Source of the DNA: Planctomycetaceae bacterium
GTDB taxonomy: Bacteria > Planctomycetota > Planctomycetia > Planctomycetales > Planctomycetaceae
Direction of reading: 5' to 3'
Assembly (NCBI GenBank): GCA_028284885.1
Contig: JANQQW010000252.1
Location: 1 to 38,142, forward strand
DNA length: 38,142 bases
Part shown: positions 1-7,800 of the stretch, piece after piece
Layout: each line of letters begins with the position of its first letter
How positions within the stretch are numbered: the first letter of the stretch is position 1
Translations under genes and position numbers: made by a program
The notes under the pieces: generated by a model
Seen by the model: the letters and a program-made list of their open reading frames with translations, nothing else
Database searches by the model: none
What the model was told of the DNA's origin: nothing

Positions 1-1
1 C

Positions 2-127
2 GCGAACCGCAGCCCGTCGTCGCCGACGAAGCGGACGGCCGTCGTGACACTCGGCCTGTACGCGGTGGGGGCCGTCTTCGTGTTGGTCGTCTGGGTTCCC
101 ACGCTGGTGCTCTCCACCGGGAACTGA
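2..127 (+). CDS. C-terminal end of a membrane protein (5' truncated)
   Basis: Frame 2 is open from the window edge to a TGA at 125-127 and encodes about 41 residues. After a short Ser/Pro/Thr/Lys/Arg-rich stretch comes one hydrophobic segment (roughly residues 19-36 of the visible part, starting VVTLGLYAVGAVFVLVVW) and a short polar tail ending STGN. This looks like the last transmembrane helix of a protein whose body lies upstream of the window. The positively charged residues before the helix suggest that side is cytoplasmic. The family cannot be recognised from this remnant. Confidence 0.5.
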   Translation, partial: ANRSPSSPTKRTAVVTLGLYAVGAVFVLVVWVPTLVLSTGN

Positions 128-214
128 CCGGTTCCGCGAGCGGGTGGTTGCCTCGGGGACGAACTCGCGGTATGCCAGAGTGGTTCGAGAGACACACACG
201 AGGGGGAACGAGAG

Positions 215-514
215 ATGAAACGCGCCCTGCTGATCGCCGCCCTGCTGTTCGCCGGTTGGACCTCCACGGCGAACGCGACGTGGTTCCACTACCACCGCAG
301 CTACTACTACGCGGCCCCGTCGTACTACGCCGCCCCGGCCTACTACGCACCCGGTCCCGCGTTCTACCCGCGAACGGTGCGGTACTACGCCCCTCCGGCG
401 GTCACCTACTACAGCGCCCCGGTCGTCGCGTACCGGCCGGTCGTGACCTACCGTCCGGCCGTCACGACCTACTACTACTCGGGCCCGCGGGTCGCCTACT
501 ACTACGGCTGGTGA
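215..514 (+). CDS. small secreted tyrosine-rich protein
   Basis: A 99-residue protein begins with a clear signal peptide (MKRALLIAALLFAGW, likely cleaved after the TANA region near residue 21). The mature part is almost entirely Tyr, Ala, Pro, Val, Arg and Ser, with repeated YY, YYAAP and YRPVVTYRPAV-type units and no cysteine. A purine-rich stretch (GAGGGGGAACGAGAG) directly precedes the ATG and supports the start. The composition suggests an exported, low-complexity structural or surface peptide. Similar Tyr/Pro-rich short exported proteins occur in planctomycetes, but no function is known to me. It is transcribed in the same direction as thiC, 243 bp further on, with no sign of coupling. 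Confidence 0.75.
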   Translation: MKRALLIAALLFAGWTSTANATWFHYHRSYYYAAPSYYAAPAYYAPGPAFYPRTVRYYAPPAVTYYSAPVVAYRPVVTYRPAVTTYYYSGPRVAYYYGW

Positions 515-757
515 GCCGCGACCGCTTCACGGCAGTCCCCGGGAGCCGGCTGGTGTAGGTCGTCCTGCTCCCCCGTGATCGGTCTGGTCTTCCGGGGAAC
601 GAAACGGACTCCTCCCGAGCTCGGCACTCGAGCCGTCGGTTGTGAACGGGCGACCCGCCGGGCTCGTTGCATTCCCCCACCCCAGCACTACGATGGGTGG
701 GCGTTCCCGCGGCTCATCGCGACGGTGTCGCCGCGCGCGGACGGCTGGGAGCCCAAC

Positions 758-2563
758 ATGACCAACGCTGCAGACGGCATCGCATACACCTACCCCGAAC
801 TCGGCCTGAACCCCTCGACCGCCGAGCAGGGAACCAACCCCGGCAGCTTCGCCAAGAAGCCCGAGATCGCCCCCGGCGTCGCCGGCAGGTACACATTCGC
901 CTCGCCCGACACCCCCGGCATGCCGGCCCCGTCCGAGAAGACGGCGTGGGACTTCATGCCCGAGGACTGGACGCTCCGCGAGGGCTTCGAGAGCGACTAC
1001 GCCCGCGCCGACGCGTGGCAACCGCCCGAGGGGTTCGAGCCGGTCACGCAACTCGAGTCGGCCCGGCTCGGCATCGTCACGCCGGAGATGCAGCGCGTCG
1101 CCGAGCGGGAGACGCACCTCACCGCCGAGCAGATTCGCGACGAGGTGGCCGCCGGGCGGATGATCATCCCGGCCAACAAGGTCCACCTCGGCTACAACCT
1201 CGACCCGATGGCGATCGGCCGGGCGTCGAAGACGAAGATCAACGCCAACATGGGCGCCTCGCCCGTCTCCTCCGGCACCAGCGACGAACTCGACAAGCTG
1301 GAGTGGGCCGAGCGGTGGGGGGCCGACACCGTCATGGACCTCTCCACCGGCGGCGACCTCGACGCCTGCCGCCAGGCGATCCTCGAGCACTCGACCGTCC
1401 CCATCGGCACGGTGCCGATCTACTCGATGATCATCGGCCGCAAGATCGAGGACCTCGACGAGGAGACGATCCTCGAGACGCTCCGCCACCAGGCCGCCCA
1501 AGGGGTCGACTACTTCACCATCCACGCCGGCGTGAAGCGGGACCACCTGCCGTACGTGAAGAAGCGGCTGATCGGCATCGTCAGCCGCGGCGGCAGCCTG
1601 CTCGCCAAGTGGATGATCACGCACTCCGCCGAAAACCCCATGTACACGATGTGGGAGCGGATCTGCGACGTGATGCGGGAGTACGACGTCAGCTTCTCCA
1701 TCGGCGACGGCCTCCGACCCGGCGGCCTCGCCGACGCGACCGACCGCGCCCAGCTCGCCGAACTCGTCACCCTCGGCGAGCTGACCGAACGGGCGTGGCG
1801 GAAGGGCGTGCAGGTGATGGTCGAGGGTCCCGGCCACGTGCCGTTCGACCAGATCGAGTACAACATGAAGCTCCAGCGGCAGCTCTGCCACGGGGCGCCG
1901 TTCTACGTGCTCGGCCCGCTCGTCACCGACGTCTTCCCCGGCTACGACCACATCACGAGCGGCATCGGCGCCACGGCCGCCGGGTACCACGGCGCGAGCA
2001 TGCTCTGCTACGTCACGCCGAAGGAGCACCTGGGCCTGCCGAAGAAGGACGACGTGAAGCAGGGCTGCATCGCCTACAAGATCGCCGCCCACGCCGCCGA
2101 CGTCGCCCTCGGCATCCCCGGCACCCGCGACCGGGACGACGAACTGACGAAGGCCCGGGCCGCCCTCAACTGGGAGAAGCACTTCGAGCTGAGCTTCGAC
2201 CCCGACTTCGCCCGCGCCCTGCACGACGAGGATCTGGACGTCGACACCGACTTCTGCGCCATGTGCGGCCACGACTGGTGCAGCGTCCGCATCTCCAAGG
2301 AGATCGTCGAGTTCACGAGCGGCAAGGACGAGAGTTACTCGTGGGACAAAGCGAAGAAGACGGCCGCCCTCACCGCGGAGCAACAAGCCATCCTCGAACA
2401 ACGCGGCGTCCTCTCGCCCGACCAAATCCACCGCCTCGCGTCCAAGACGAAGGACGCGATGCAGTCCGACGCCGACGACAAAGCCAGCTGCCACAGCGAC
2501 TACGTCGATCCGGAGTCCGCACGGAAGATGCAGGAACAGGCGCTGCCGGTGGTGACGGAGTGA
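758..2563 (+). CDS. thiC: phosphomethylpyrimidine synthase ThiC
   Basis: ThiC is a radical-SAM [4Fe-4S] enzyme that converts 5-aminoimidazole ribotide to HMP phosphate, the pyrimidine precursor of thiamine, in the cytoplasm. The ATG at 758 gives 601 residues, the usual family length. The frame stays open upstream to 575, but that extension is arginine- and proline-rich and unlike ThiC. The C-terminal cluster motif CAMCGHDWC supplies three cysteines at residues 500, 503 and 508 in the CX2CX4C spacing diagnostic of ThiC. Other conserved blocks include [22 protein letters not shown] and DHITSGIGA. The gene stands alone: no other thiamine gene is next to it. The 243-bp leader has no recognisable TPP riboswitch core. 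Confidence 0.97.
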   Translation: MTNAADGIAYTYPELGLNPSTAEQGTNPGSFAKKPEIAPGVAGRYTFASPDTPGMPAPSEKTAWDFMPEDWTLREGFESDYARADAWQPPEGFEPVTQLESARLGIVTPEMQRVAERETHLTAEQIRDEVAAGRMIIPANKVHLGYNLDPMAIGRASKTKINANMGASPVSSGTSDELDKLEWAERWGADTVMDLSTGGDLDACRQAILEHSTVPIGTVPIYSMIIGRKIEDLDEETILETLRHQAAQGVDYFTIHAGVKRDHLPYVKKRLIGIVSRGGSLLAKWMITHSAENPMYTMWERICDVMREYDVSFSIGDGLRPGGLADATDRAQLAELVTLGELTERAWRKGVQVMVEGPGHVPFDQIEYNMKLQRQLCHGAPFYVLGPLVTDVFPGYDHITSGIGATAAGYHGASMLCYVTPKEHLGLPKKDDVKQGCIAYKIAAHAADVALGIPGTRDRDDELTKARAALNWEKHFELSFDPDFARALHDEDLDVDTDFCAMCGHDWCSVRISKEIVEFTSGKDESYSWDKAKKTAALTAEQQAILEQRGVLSPDQIHRLASKTKDAMQSDADDKASCHSDYVDPESARKMQEQALPVVTE

Positions 2564-2654
2564 CGAGTAGGTTGAGCCGGGTCCCCGACACTCTCTCGGA
2601 GGGCGTGCGAGATGCCCCGGAGCCGCTCGCCGAGCCCGAGGCCCCGGAGACGGC

Positions 2655-2775
2655 GGGTGGCTGGGGTCCGACAACGGAGGCCCCCAGTTCGTGATCCGTG
2701 GTGCGACTCACGCTTCGTTGTGGCTCACTCGTCAGCGACGGCCTGGGGGCGTCCTTCGGCCGACCCCAGCCACCC
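2655..2775. repeat. palindromic intergenic element, copy 1
   Basis: This 121-bp element has perfect 14-bp terminal inverted repeats, GGGTGGCTGGGGTC at 2655-2668 and GACCCCAGCCACCC at 2762-2775. Inside them is a second pair, GCCCCCAG (2680-2687) and CTGGGGGC (2743-2750). A related copy lies at 3723-3824 and shares the inner blocks CCGACAACGG-GGCCCCCAGT, GTGGTGCGACTCAC and CTGGGGGCGTCC. It encodes no protein. It resembles a miniature inverted-repeat element or a large REP-like sequence. It sits between thiC and the TPR gene. Confidence 0.75.
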
Positions 2776-2792
2776 ACCGAACAGGCCAAGTT

Positions 2793-3563
2793 GTGAGCGA
2801 CGTCGAGCACTTCATCGCGCTGGGACACCAGGCGATTGCGGACTCCGCATTCGACGAAGCGGTTCGGCACTACGATTCGGCGATTCGAGTCGAGTCTCGC
2901 AATCCCGGTTTGCACGCGCTCCGCGGCAGGACCTTGGTCTACCTCCGGCGGTGGAAGCAGGCTCGGAGAGCGTTGAACCGGTCCCTGAAGCTCGATCCGA
3001 CCGGGGCCTGGATCGAGGGCGGCCGGCCTGGAATCGTACGCGATCGAGGGACCGCGGAGTTCCACCTTAGACGGTACGAGAGAGCGTGTCGGGATCTCTC
3101 GGAGGCCAAGGTGGACCAGCGGCAGGACGACTGGTCGCTGCGCTACGTGCTCGGCAACGCCCTCTTGCTGGTGGGCCGAGACGCGGAGGCGTTGGCCGAG
3201 TTCGAGGCCGCACGAGCTCACGATCCTTCCATGTACCAAGCTCCGATCCAGATGGCCTACTTGCTGTCGTGCTCTCCAGATCCACGGGTTCGTGACGGCC
3301 AACGCGCCCGCGAACTGGCGTTGGACGTGACGGGTTCACAAGACGGCGAGGACTGGGCAACGCTCACGATCCTGGCTGCGGCACACGCAGAGTGTGGGGA
3401 CTTCGAGGAGGCGACTCGTGTTGCCGAGCGGGTCGTTGAGTTGGCCCCGGAACGGCGACGAAAGGACCGGATACACCGGCTTCAGCAGTATCAACGAGGG
3501 GAAGCCTCCCGGATTGACGCCCGCGCCCGTCGCAAGAGCTACGATCCGAACGCCCAGGGCTGA
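2793..3563 (+). CDS. tetratricopeptide-repeat protein
   Basis: The 256-residue product begins VSDVEHFIALGHQAIADSAF and consists mainly of helical TPR units: an N-terminal pair (about residues 5-70), a central pair (about 85-150) with the typical LGNALLLVGRDAEALAEFEAA pattern, and a C-terminal unit (about 185-225). The tail is basic. There is no signal peptide or membrane segment, so it is probably a cytoplasmic protein-interaction scaffold. I chose the GTG at 2793 because the open frame upstream runs through the palindromic element at 2655-2775; an earlier GTG at 2691 lies inside that element. No partner is evident from the neighbours. TPR proteins have many roles, so no specific function is proposed. 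Confidence 0.7.
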   Translation: MSDVEHFIALGHQAIADSAFDEAVRHYDSAIRVESRNPGLHALRGRTLVYLRRWKQARRALNRSLKLDPTGAWIEGGRPGIVRDRGTAEFHLRRYERACRDLSEAKVDQRQDDWSLRYVLGNALLLVGRDAEALAEFEAARAHDPSMYQAPIQMAYLLSCSPDPRVRDGQRARELALDVTGSQDGEDWATLTILAAAHAECGDFEEATRVAERVVELAPERRRKDRIHRLQQYQRGEASRIDARARRKSYDPNAQG

Positions 3564-3572
3564 GTCCCGCAC

Positions 3573-3616
3573 GCGGTGGTTCGATTCGTCGAGACTCGTC
3601 GGCACGTCGAGGACCA
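3573..3616 (+). pseudogene. dodecin-like fragment 1
   Basis: This stretch aligns with the central part of the intact dodecin gene at 4717-4760. It shares GCGGTGGTTCGA, then GTCGAGAC and GGCAC, but has one base fewer in the middle, which breaks the frame. It corresponds to the dodecin segment [13 protein letters not shown]. Neither the start nor the end of a dodecin gene is present nearby. It directly follows the TPR gene and ends just before the large palindrome at 3623. It shares derived bases (ACTCGT, CACGTCGA) with fragment 2 at 3827 that the intact gene lacks, so the two fragments appear to come from one duplicated copy. Confidence 0.5.
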
Positions 3617-3622
3617 CGCCGG

Positions 3623-3713
3623 GTGCCATGCTTTGACCGCGAAGCGGGACAAGCATGCGAGCGCGGGTTCCCGTGCGTCATGCCTGTCCGCCTACGGCGT
3701 CAAGGCATGGCAC
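3623..3713. repeat. large imperfect palindrome (91 bp)
   Basis: The two halves are inverted copies of each other with a few mismatches. The outer arms are GTGCCATGCTTTGAC and GTCAAGGCATGGCAC, followed by matching GCGGGACAAGCATG and CATGCCTGTCCGC blocks. The centre is near GGGTTCCC. The transcript of either strand would fold into one long hairpin. It contains no coding sequence. It lies between dodecin-like fragment 1 and the second copy of the palindromic element. Confidence 0.75.
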
Positions 3714-3722
3714 ACGACCGAT

Positions 3723-3824
3723 GGCTGTGGCCCGACAACGGGGGCCCCCAGTGGGTGATCCCGTGGTGCGACTCACTCTCCGTTGCAGTGCAGACCACCC
3801 GCCCGCGGCGGTCTGGGGGCGTCC
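3723..3824. repeat. palindromic intergenic element, copy 2
   Basis: This copy matches the element at 2655-2775: GGCTGTGGCCCGACAACGG on the left, then GGCCCCCAGT, GTGGTGCGACTCAC and CTGGGGGCGTCC on the right. The inner inverted repeat is kept, but the right outer arm is replaced by dodecin-like sequence beginning at 3827. It begins only about 10 bp after the 3623-3713 palindrome, so the two repeats form a composite block. Confidence 0.7.
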
Positions 3825-3826
3825 CA

Positions 3827-3869
3827 CCGCAACATGCAGTGATTCGAGGTCGTCGAGACTCGTGGGCAC
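3827..3869 (+). pseudogene. dodecin-like fragment 2 with in-frame stop
   Basis: These 43 bp match 39 of 43 bases of the intact dodecin gene at 4711-4753. The four differences are all transitions: G to A twice and C to T twice. One of them turns the Trp codon TGG into TGA, and this is the conserved dodecin tryptophan (residue 39 in the intact protein) that stacks on the flavin. Read in frame it gives RNMQ, stop, FEVVETRGH. No initiation region is present, so this is a decayed remnant. Together with fragment 1 it forms an approximate direct repeat around the two palindromic elements. Confidence 0.65.
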
Positions 3870-4010
3870 GTCGACGACCGCGCTGCCGGGTTGGGTGCGG
3901 GCCGGCGCTTCGCGAGTCCTGTCCGGATTCGTGGAACTCCACGGACGTCGCTGGCGTCGAATCGCGTCCCAGCGTGTTCGCCCCGTTGCCCCTTCCGTGG
4001 AGTTGCCACC

Positions 4011-4394
4011 GTGTTTCGTTCGATTGCGATCGTCCTCCTCGCCCTTGCCGCCAGTCCCGCCCTCGCGGGCATCGAGTTCCGAGTGACCAGCAAGGACGGG
4101 GACAGGACAGTCAAGTACGGGGTGAAGTTCGGCGGCGGTCGCCTCTTCGAGCAGCGCACCGCGTTCGACCCGGTCTCGGGGAGGTTCGTCTATCTCAAGT
4201 GGAATCGTGGGGAGGCGGCTCCGAAGTCGGCTGGCAAGATCTGGGACCACCAGACGGGCCGAACGATCAACCTCTACAAGTTCCCGAAGGTCGACCACCC
4301 GCTACCCGTGATTCCGTCGATCGACGCGATGAAGGTCTGCCCGAAGACCGGTGACCCCAACTTCGAGGCGAAGGCCCTTCTCTCCTTCGACTGA
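4011..4394 (+). CDS. small secreted protein of unknown function
   Basis: Starting at GTG 4011, the 127-residue product has a textbook signal peptide (MFRSIAIVLLALAASPALA, cleavage expected after residue 19). A GGAG at 3999-4002, eight bases upstream, supports this start over the longer open frame. The mature part, about 108 residues, is mixed polar with several Lys, Gly and Phe/Tyr residues and probably forms a small beta-rich periplasmic or exported domain. A single cysteine lies in a VCPKTGDP segment near the end. I do not recognise the family. A strong hairpin at 4502-4521 lies between it and dodecin. Confidence 0.7.
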   Translation: MFRSIAIVLLALAASPALAGIEFRVTSKDGDRTVKYGVKFGGGRLFEQRTAFDPVSGRFVYLKWNRGEAAPKSAGKIWDHQTGRTINLYKFPKVDHPLPVIPSIDAMKVCPKTGDPNFEAKALLSFD

Positions 4395-4501
4395 CTCGCG
4401 CTGTCACCCGGCCGAGCCCCCGCTGTCGCGATCGACCCGGCCCGCAACGACGGGGACACGTGGGTCCTCGGTGACGACGTTCACGAGGGGGTCGGGCATG
4501 G

Positions 4502-4521
4502 GAGCACGCGTTCGCGTGCTC
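4502..4521. terminator. hairpin between secreted protein and dodecin genes
   Basis: GAGCACGC and GCGTGCTC form a perfect 8-bp stem around a GTTC loop. It lies 107 bp downstream of the 4394 stop and 88 bp before the dodecin start. No run of T follows, so it is a candidate terminator or RNA-stability hairpin rather than a classical intrinsic terminator. Confidence 0.4.
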
Positions 4522-4609
4522 ACCCGCTTCGAGTGAGAGCATGGTGCCTTCGCACGTCACGGGGTACGTTCGCGGAGGAAGTCCATCCTCAACCCGGAAC
4601 GAGACCACC

Positions 4610-4816
4610 ATGTCCGACCACGTCTACAAGAAGATCGAGATCGTCGGCTCCTCGACGGAGTCGACCGACGCCGCAATCAAGAACGCCATCGCCAAGGCGA
4701 AGGAGACGATCCGCAACATGCGGTGGTTCGAGGTCGTCGAGACCCGCGGGCACCTGGAGAACGGCGAGGTCGCCCACTTCCAGGTGACCCTCAAGATCGG
4801 CTTCACGCTCGACTGA
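4610..4816 (+). CDS. dodecin (flavin-storage protein)
   Basis: Dodecins are about 70-residue proteins that assemble into hollow dodecamers and bind riboflavin, FMN or related flavins, buffering the cell against free flavin. The ATG at 4610 gives 68 residues, the normal size: [15 protein letters not shown], then the helix [12 protein letters not shown], then [14 protein letters not shown] with the flavin-stacking Trp at residue 39, and the final strand [10 protein letters not shown]. An open frame to 4541 exists upstream but is not dodecin-like. It points toward the giant minus-strand gene ending at 4859 (convergent). Two decayed copies of its central segment lie upstream at 3573-3616 and 3827-3869. 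Confidence 0.93.
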   Translation: MSDHVYKKIEIVGSSTESTDAAIKNAIAKAKETIRNMRWFEVVETRGHLENGEVAHFQVTLKIGFTLD

Positions 4817-4858
4817 GCCGGTTCCGTTGCCGGTGGTCGCCGGGTGTGTCGTTCTCGC

Positions 4859-7800
4859 TCAGACGACGATCTCGGACTGGTCGTCGCGGGACCGGCGGCG
4901 TTCGGCGATCAGCAGCCAGGTGCTGAGGGCGAGCAGGACCAGTCCGAAGCCGCCCATCCGCAGGCACGTCCACCACAGGATACCCGCGACGGCACAGCTC
5001 ACGGCGAGCGAGTCCGGTGTGAAGAACGACCACTCCCGCCGCGACGTCCACCGCCACAGCAGCAGCCCGACCGGCACGGCGACGAACCCGAGGAGCAGCC
5101 GTGTCGTCCAGGCGGGAACGGTTCCCACCGCCACCCGGTCGGCCTCCGGGTCGATCCGGACCGACGCCAGCACGCGGCCCGGGTCGTCCTCTTCGACGCG
5201 TGGCACGGCAGGGCCGACGTCGATCACACGACCGGCCGCGAGCCGCTCCCGCGCGCGCTCCAGCCGTTCCTCGCGGAGGGTCGTCACCTCGTCGCGAGAC
5301 TCCTCGTTCGCGAGCGACTCGTCGACTCTCGCCATCCGGTTCCGCAGCCGGCCGGGCAGCCAGCTCGGCAGCACGAGCCTGTTCGGAGTCGGTTGGAGGG
5401 CACCGTCGATCCACTCGAGTTCGTAGTCGACCGGTTCGAGAAGTTGGACGTCGTCGCCCAGCCGGACGCGTGAGCCGGCCGGACCGGTCACGGCGACCAG
5501 CGACCGCGCGACCTCGACGCCGAGAACCCGCGGCAGCGGGGTGTCTCGCCGGACGAACGGCCAGTTCCACGAACGCTCGACGTGCCAGTCGACGCGGACC
5601 ACGGACGCCGCGCGGCCGGGGCTCATCGGAATCGTCGTCACGTAGCCTCCGCGTTCGTCGGTGGCCCGTTTTGCCGCGGCAACCGCGACGCCGTCCACGG
5701 CGAGCGTCTCGATCGTCTGGTCGGCCGACCACGCGACGTCGAGCGTCTCCGGACCGCCGCGGACGAACACGAGCGTGCGTCCGCGGAGCCTGCTGCCGGC
5801 GGGCGACAGCCGGGTCTCGAGGAGGACGACCCGAGTCGGTGGCCCGCTGCCGCTGCCGGCCCGTTCGAGCCGCCAGGCGTCGGAACCGCTCAGGACCGCC
5901 GGGCTCTCCGGTCCCGAGACGTGTTCCTTCGCAGGCAACCAACGCTCGGTCTCGACCGTGAGTCTCCGTTCGACGGTCGCGGCCTCGATCCCCGGGGCCT
6001 CGAGCGTCCACTCGGCCCCGCCCGGCTCCTCGACGATCCCCGTCAGAACCACCTCGAACCGGTCTCGCCCCGGACCGACCGGCACGAGCGTCAGGCCGCC
6101 GAGTGCGTTCGCTCCGGAGGGGAAGGCACGGACGCGGGTCTCGTCCACGGCGGCTCGCAACAGCGTGAAGGCCTCGGGGACCCGCACCTCGATGCGCTCC
6201 GCGGACCGGCTGGCGGCTCGGACCTCGAGTCGGGTCTCGAGCAGCCATCGTGACTCGCCGTCGAGACGGAGACGGCTCTCCGAGACGACCTGCAACGGAC
6301 TCGGGCCGAGTTCGGCGACGAGCAGCAGCGGCTCGGCGCTGGCGAGCAGATCGAACCGCCCGAGGATCTCCGAACCGGTGACGTTCGACTCGGCAACCGG
6401 TCCGACCAGGCGTCGAGGAACGACCGGTTCGTCGGCCAGTTCGAGTTCGACCGCGGCGTCGTGGGCGACGACGACCTCGGACGCCTCGACCTGGGCGTCT
6501 CGCAGCTCGATCCTCGGCAGCTCGAAGGGGGCTCCCAGTTCGACCGGCATCCAGCCCGAGACTCGCAGCCCCTGCGGGCCGACCGAACGCTCCTCGAGCT
6601 CGACGAGCAGTTCCTCCCCGTCGCGACTCCAACGGGCCACGCGTTCGACGTCGTTGGCGACGAGCGAGACGGTCTCGACCTCCAGCGGACGGGGGACGCG
6701 AATCCGGTGCTCGAAGACGGGGGCGGCGTCGACCACGATCTCGGCCTGGTAGACCCAGCTCGACTCGCGACGGCCAACGTGGTGGCGTTGCACGTCGCGG
6801 ACGACTCGGGTCGAGGTCCGCGGCGCGAGCCGGACGTGGACGGTCGCCTCCGGCGGAGAGGAGAACGCCAACCGGGGCGTCGGCACGGCCCACGGTTCGG
6901 CCGAGGTCGAGAACGCCTCGGGGCTCGCGGTCCGAACCTCTGGCGTGTCTCCGTCGATCTGCAGGTCGAGGTCCCACTCGGATCGTGCCGTCACGCCGAC
7001 GCGTCGCTCCTCGACGACGAACGCCGTCCGGCCGGTCGTGTCGACGGGGACCAGGAACTCGCAACCGGGCAGTTCGACGTCCCCCGCCTCGTCGAAACGA
7101 GGAGACGAGAGCAGGTCGAAGGTGACCGCCGGGGTCGATCCCCCCTTGACTGGCCGCTCGTCGACCAGACGGGCGAAGATCCGTGTCCCGTCGGCCTCGA
7201 CGAAGACCTCGGTCCGGACTCCGGCGGAGCCTTCGACGTCTCGAACGGCGAATCGTCCGGGGACGTTCCAGACGACCGCGCCGTCCATCGCGGCCGACTC
7301 GTCGAACACCAGTCGCGCGCGGGTCCGCAACCGCTTCGGTGAGACGTCGTGGAGCACGTGCAGCTCGAGCGTCCGTTGGTCGGGTCGTCGCGGGGGACTC
7401 GAAGCGCTTCCCCAACGGACTCCGAATGCCGAGACCGGTCCCAAGCTGGCCGTCAACTCGCCCAGCGCGGTCGTGGTCTCCCCGAACGAGCCGGTCACCT
7501 CCGCCTCGGGGAACTCCGCGGGGGGAACTCGCAGGTGGCTCGCCGGGACACGAGGCGTCGGGAGCGAGACGGACGACCTCTCTCCCACCACCAGGACGGA
7601 CGGACGGAGCTGTAGCACGACGTCGATCCGGTCCTCCGTCATCGTCCGTTCGTCCAACTCGACCACGATCGTGTTCGGAGTCGATCCGGGCTGAACCGTG
7701 GCAGGGCGGCCGTTCACGGTGCAGGGCTCCGGACCGGAGACGTTCGCCGACCGCATCGGCAGTTCGACCCGGATCGGGCGTCGTTCCGACAGCAGCCGCA

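Noticed and set aside
515-757. Possible TPP riboswitch upstream of thiC
   Set aside because: Neither the CTGAGA element nor the ACCTGATCTGGATAATGCCAGCG-type core (in whole or in recognisable part) is present in the leader, so no riboswitch is called.
575-757. N-terminal extension of ThiC from an upstream in-frame start
   Set aside because: The extra 61 residues are Arg/Pro-rich with no similarity to ThiC, whose family length is met by the ATG at 758.
527-2674. 715-codon minus-strand open frame opposite thiC
   Set aside because: It is antisense to a clear thiC and has shadow composition without motifs.
2655-3824. Insertion sequence with transposase
   Set aside because: Inverted repeats are present but no transposase-like frame is found inside or beside them. 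They are reported as non-coding repeats.
4803-7415. 870-codon arginine-rich minus-strand frame within the giant gene
   Set aside because: It is out of frame with the 2142-residue protein, contains mostly Arg, Gly and Asp, and lacks any domain-like pattern.
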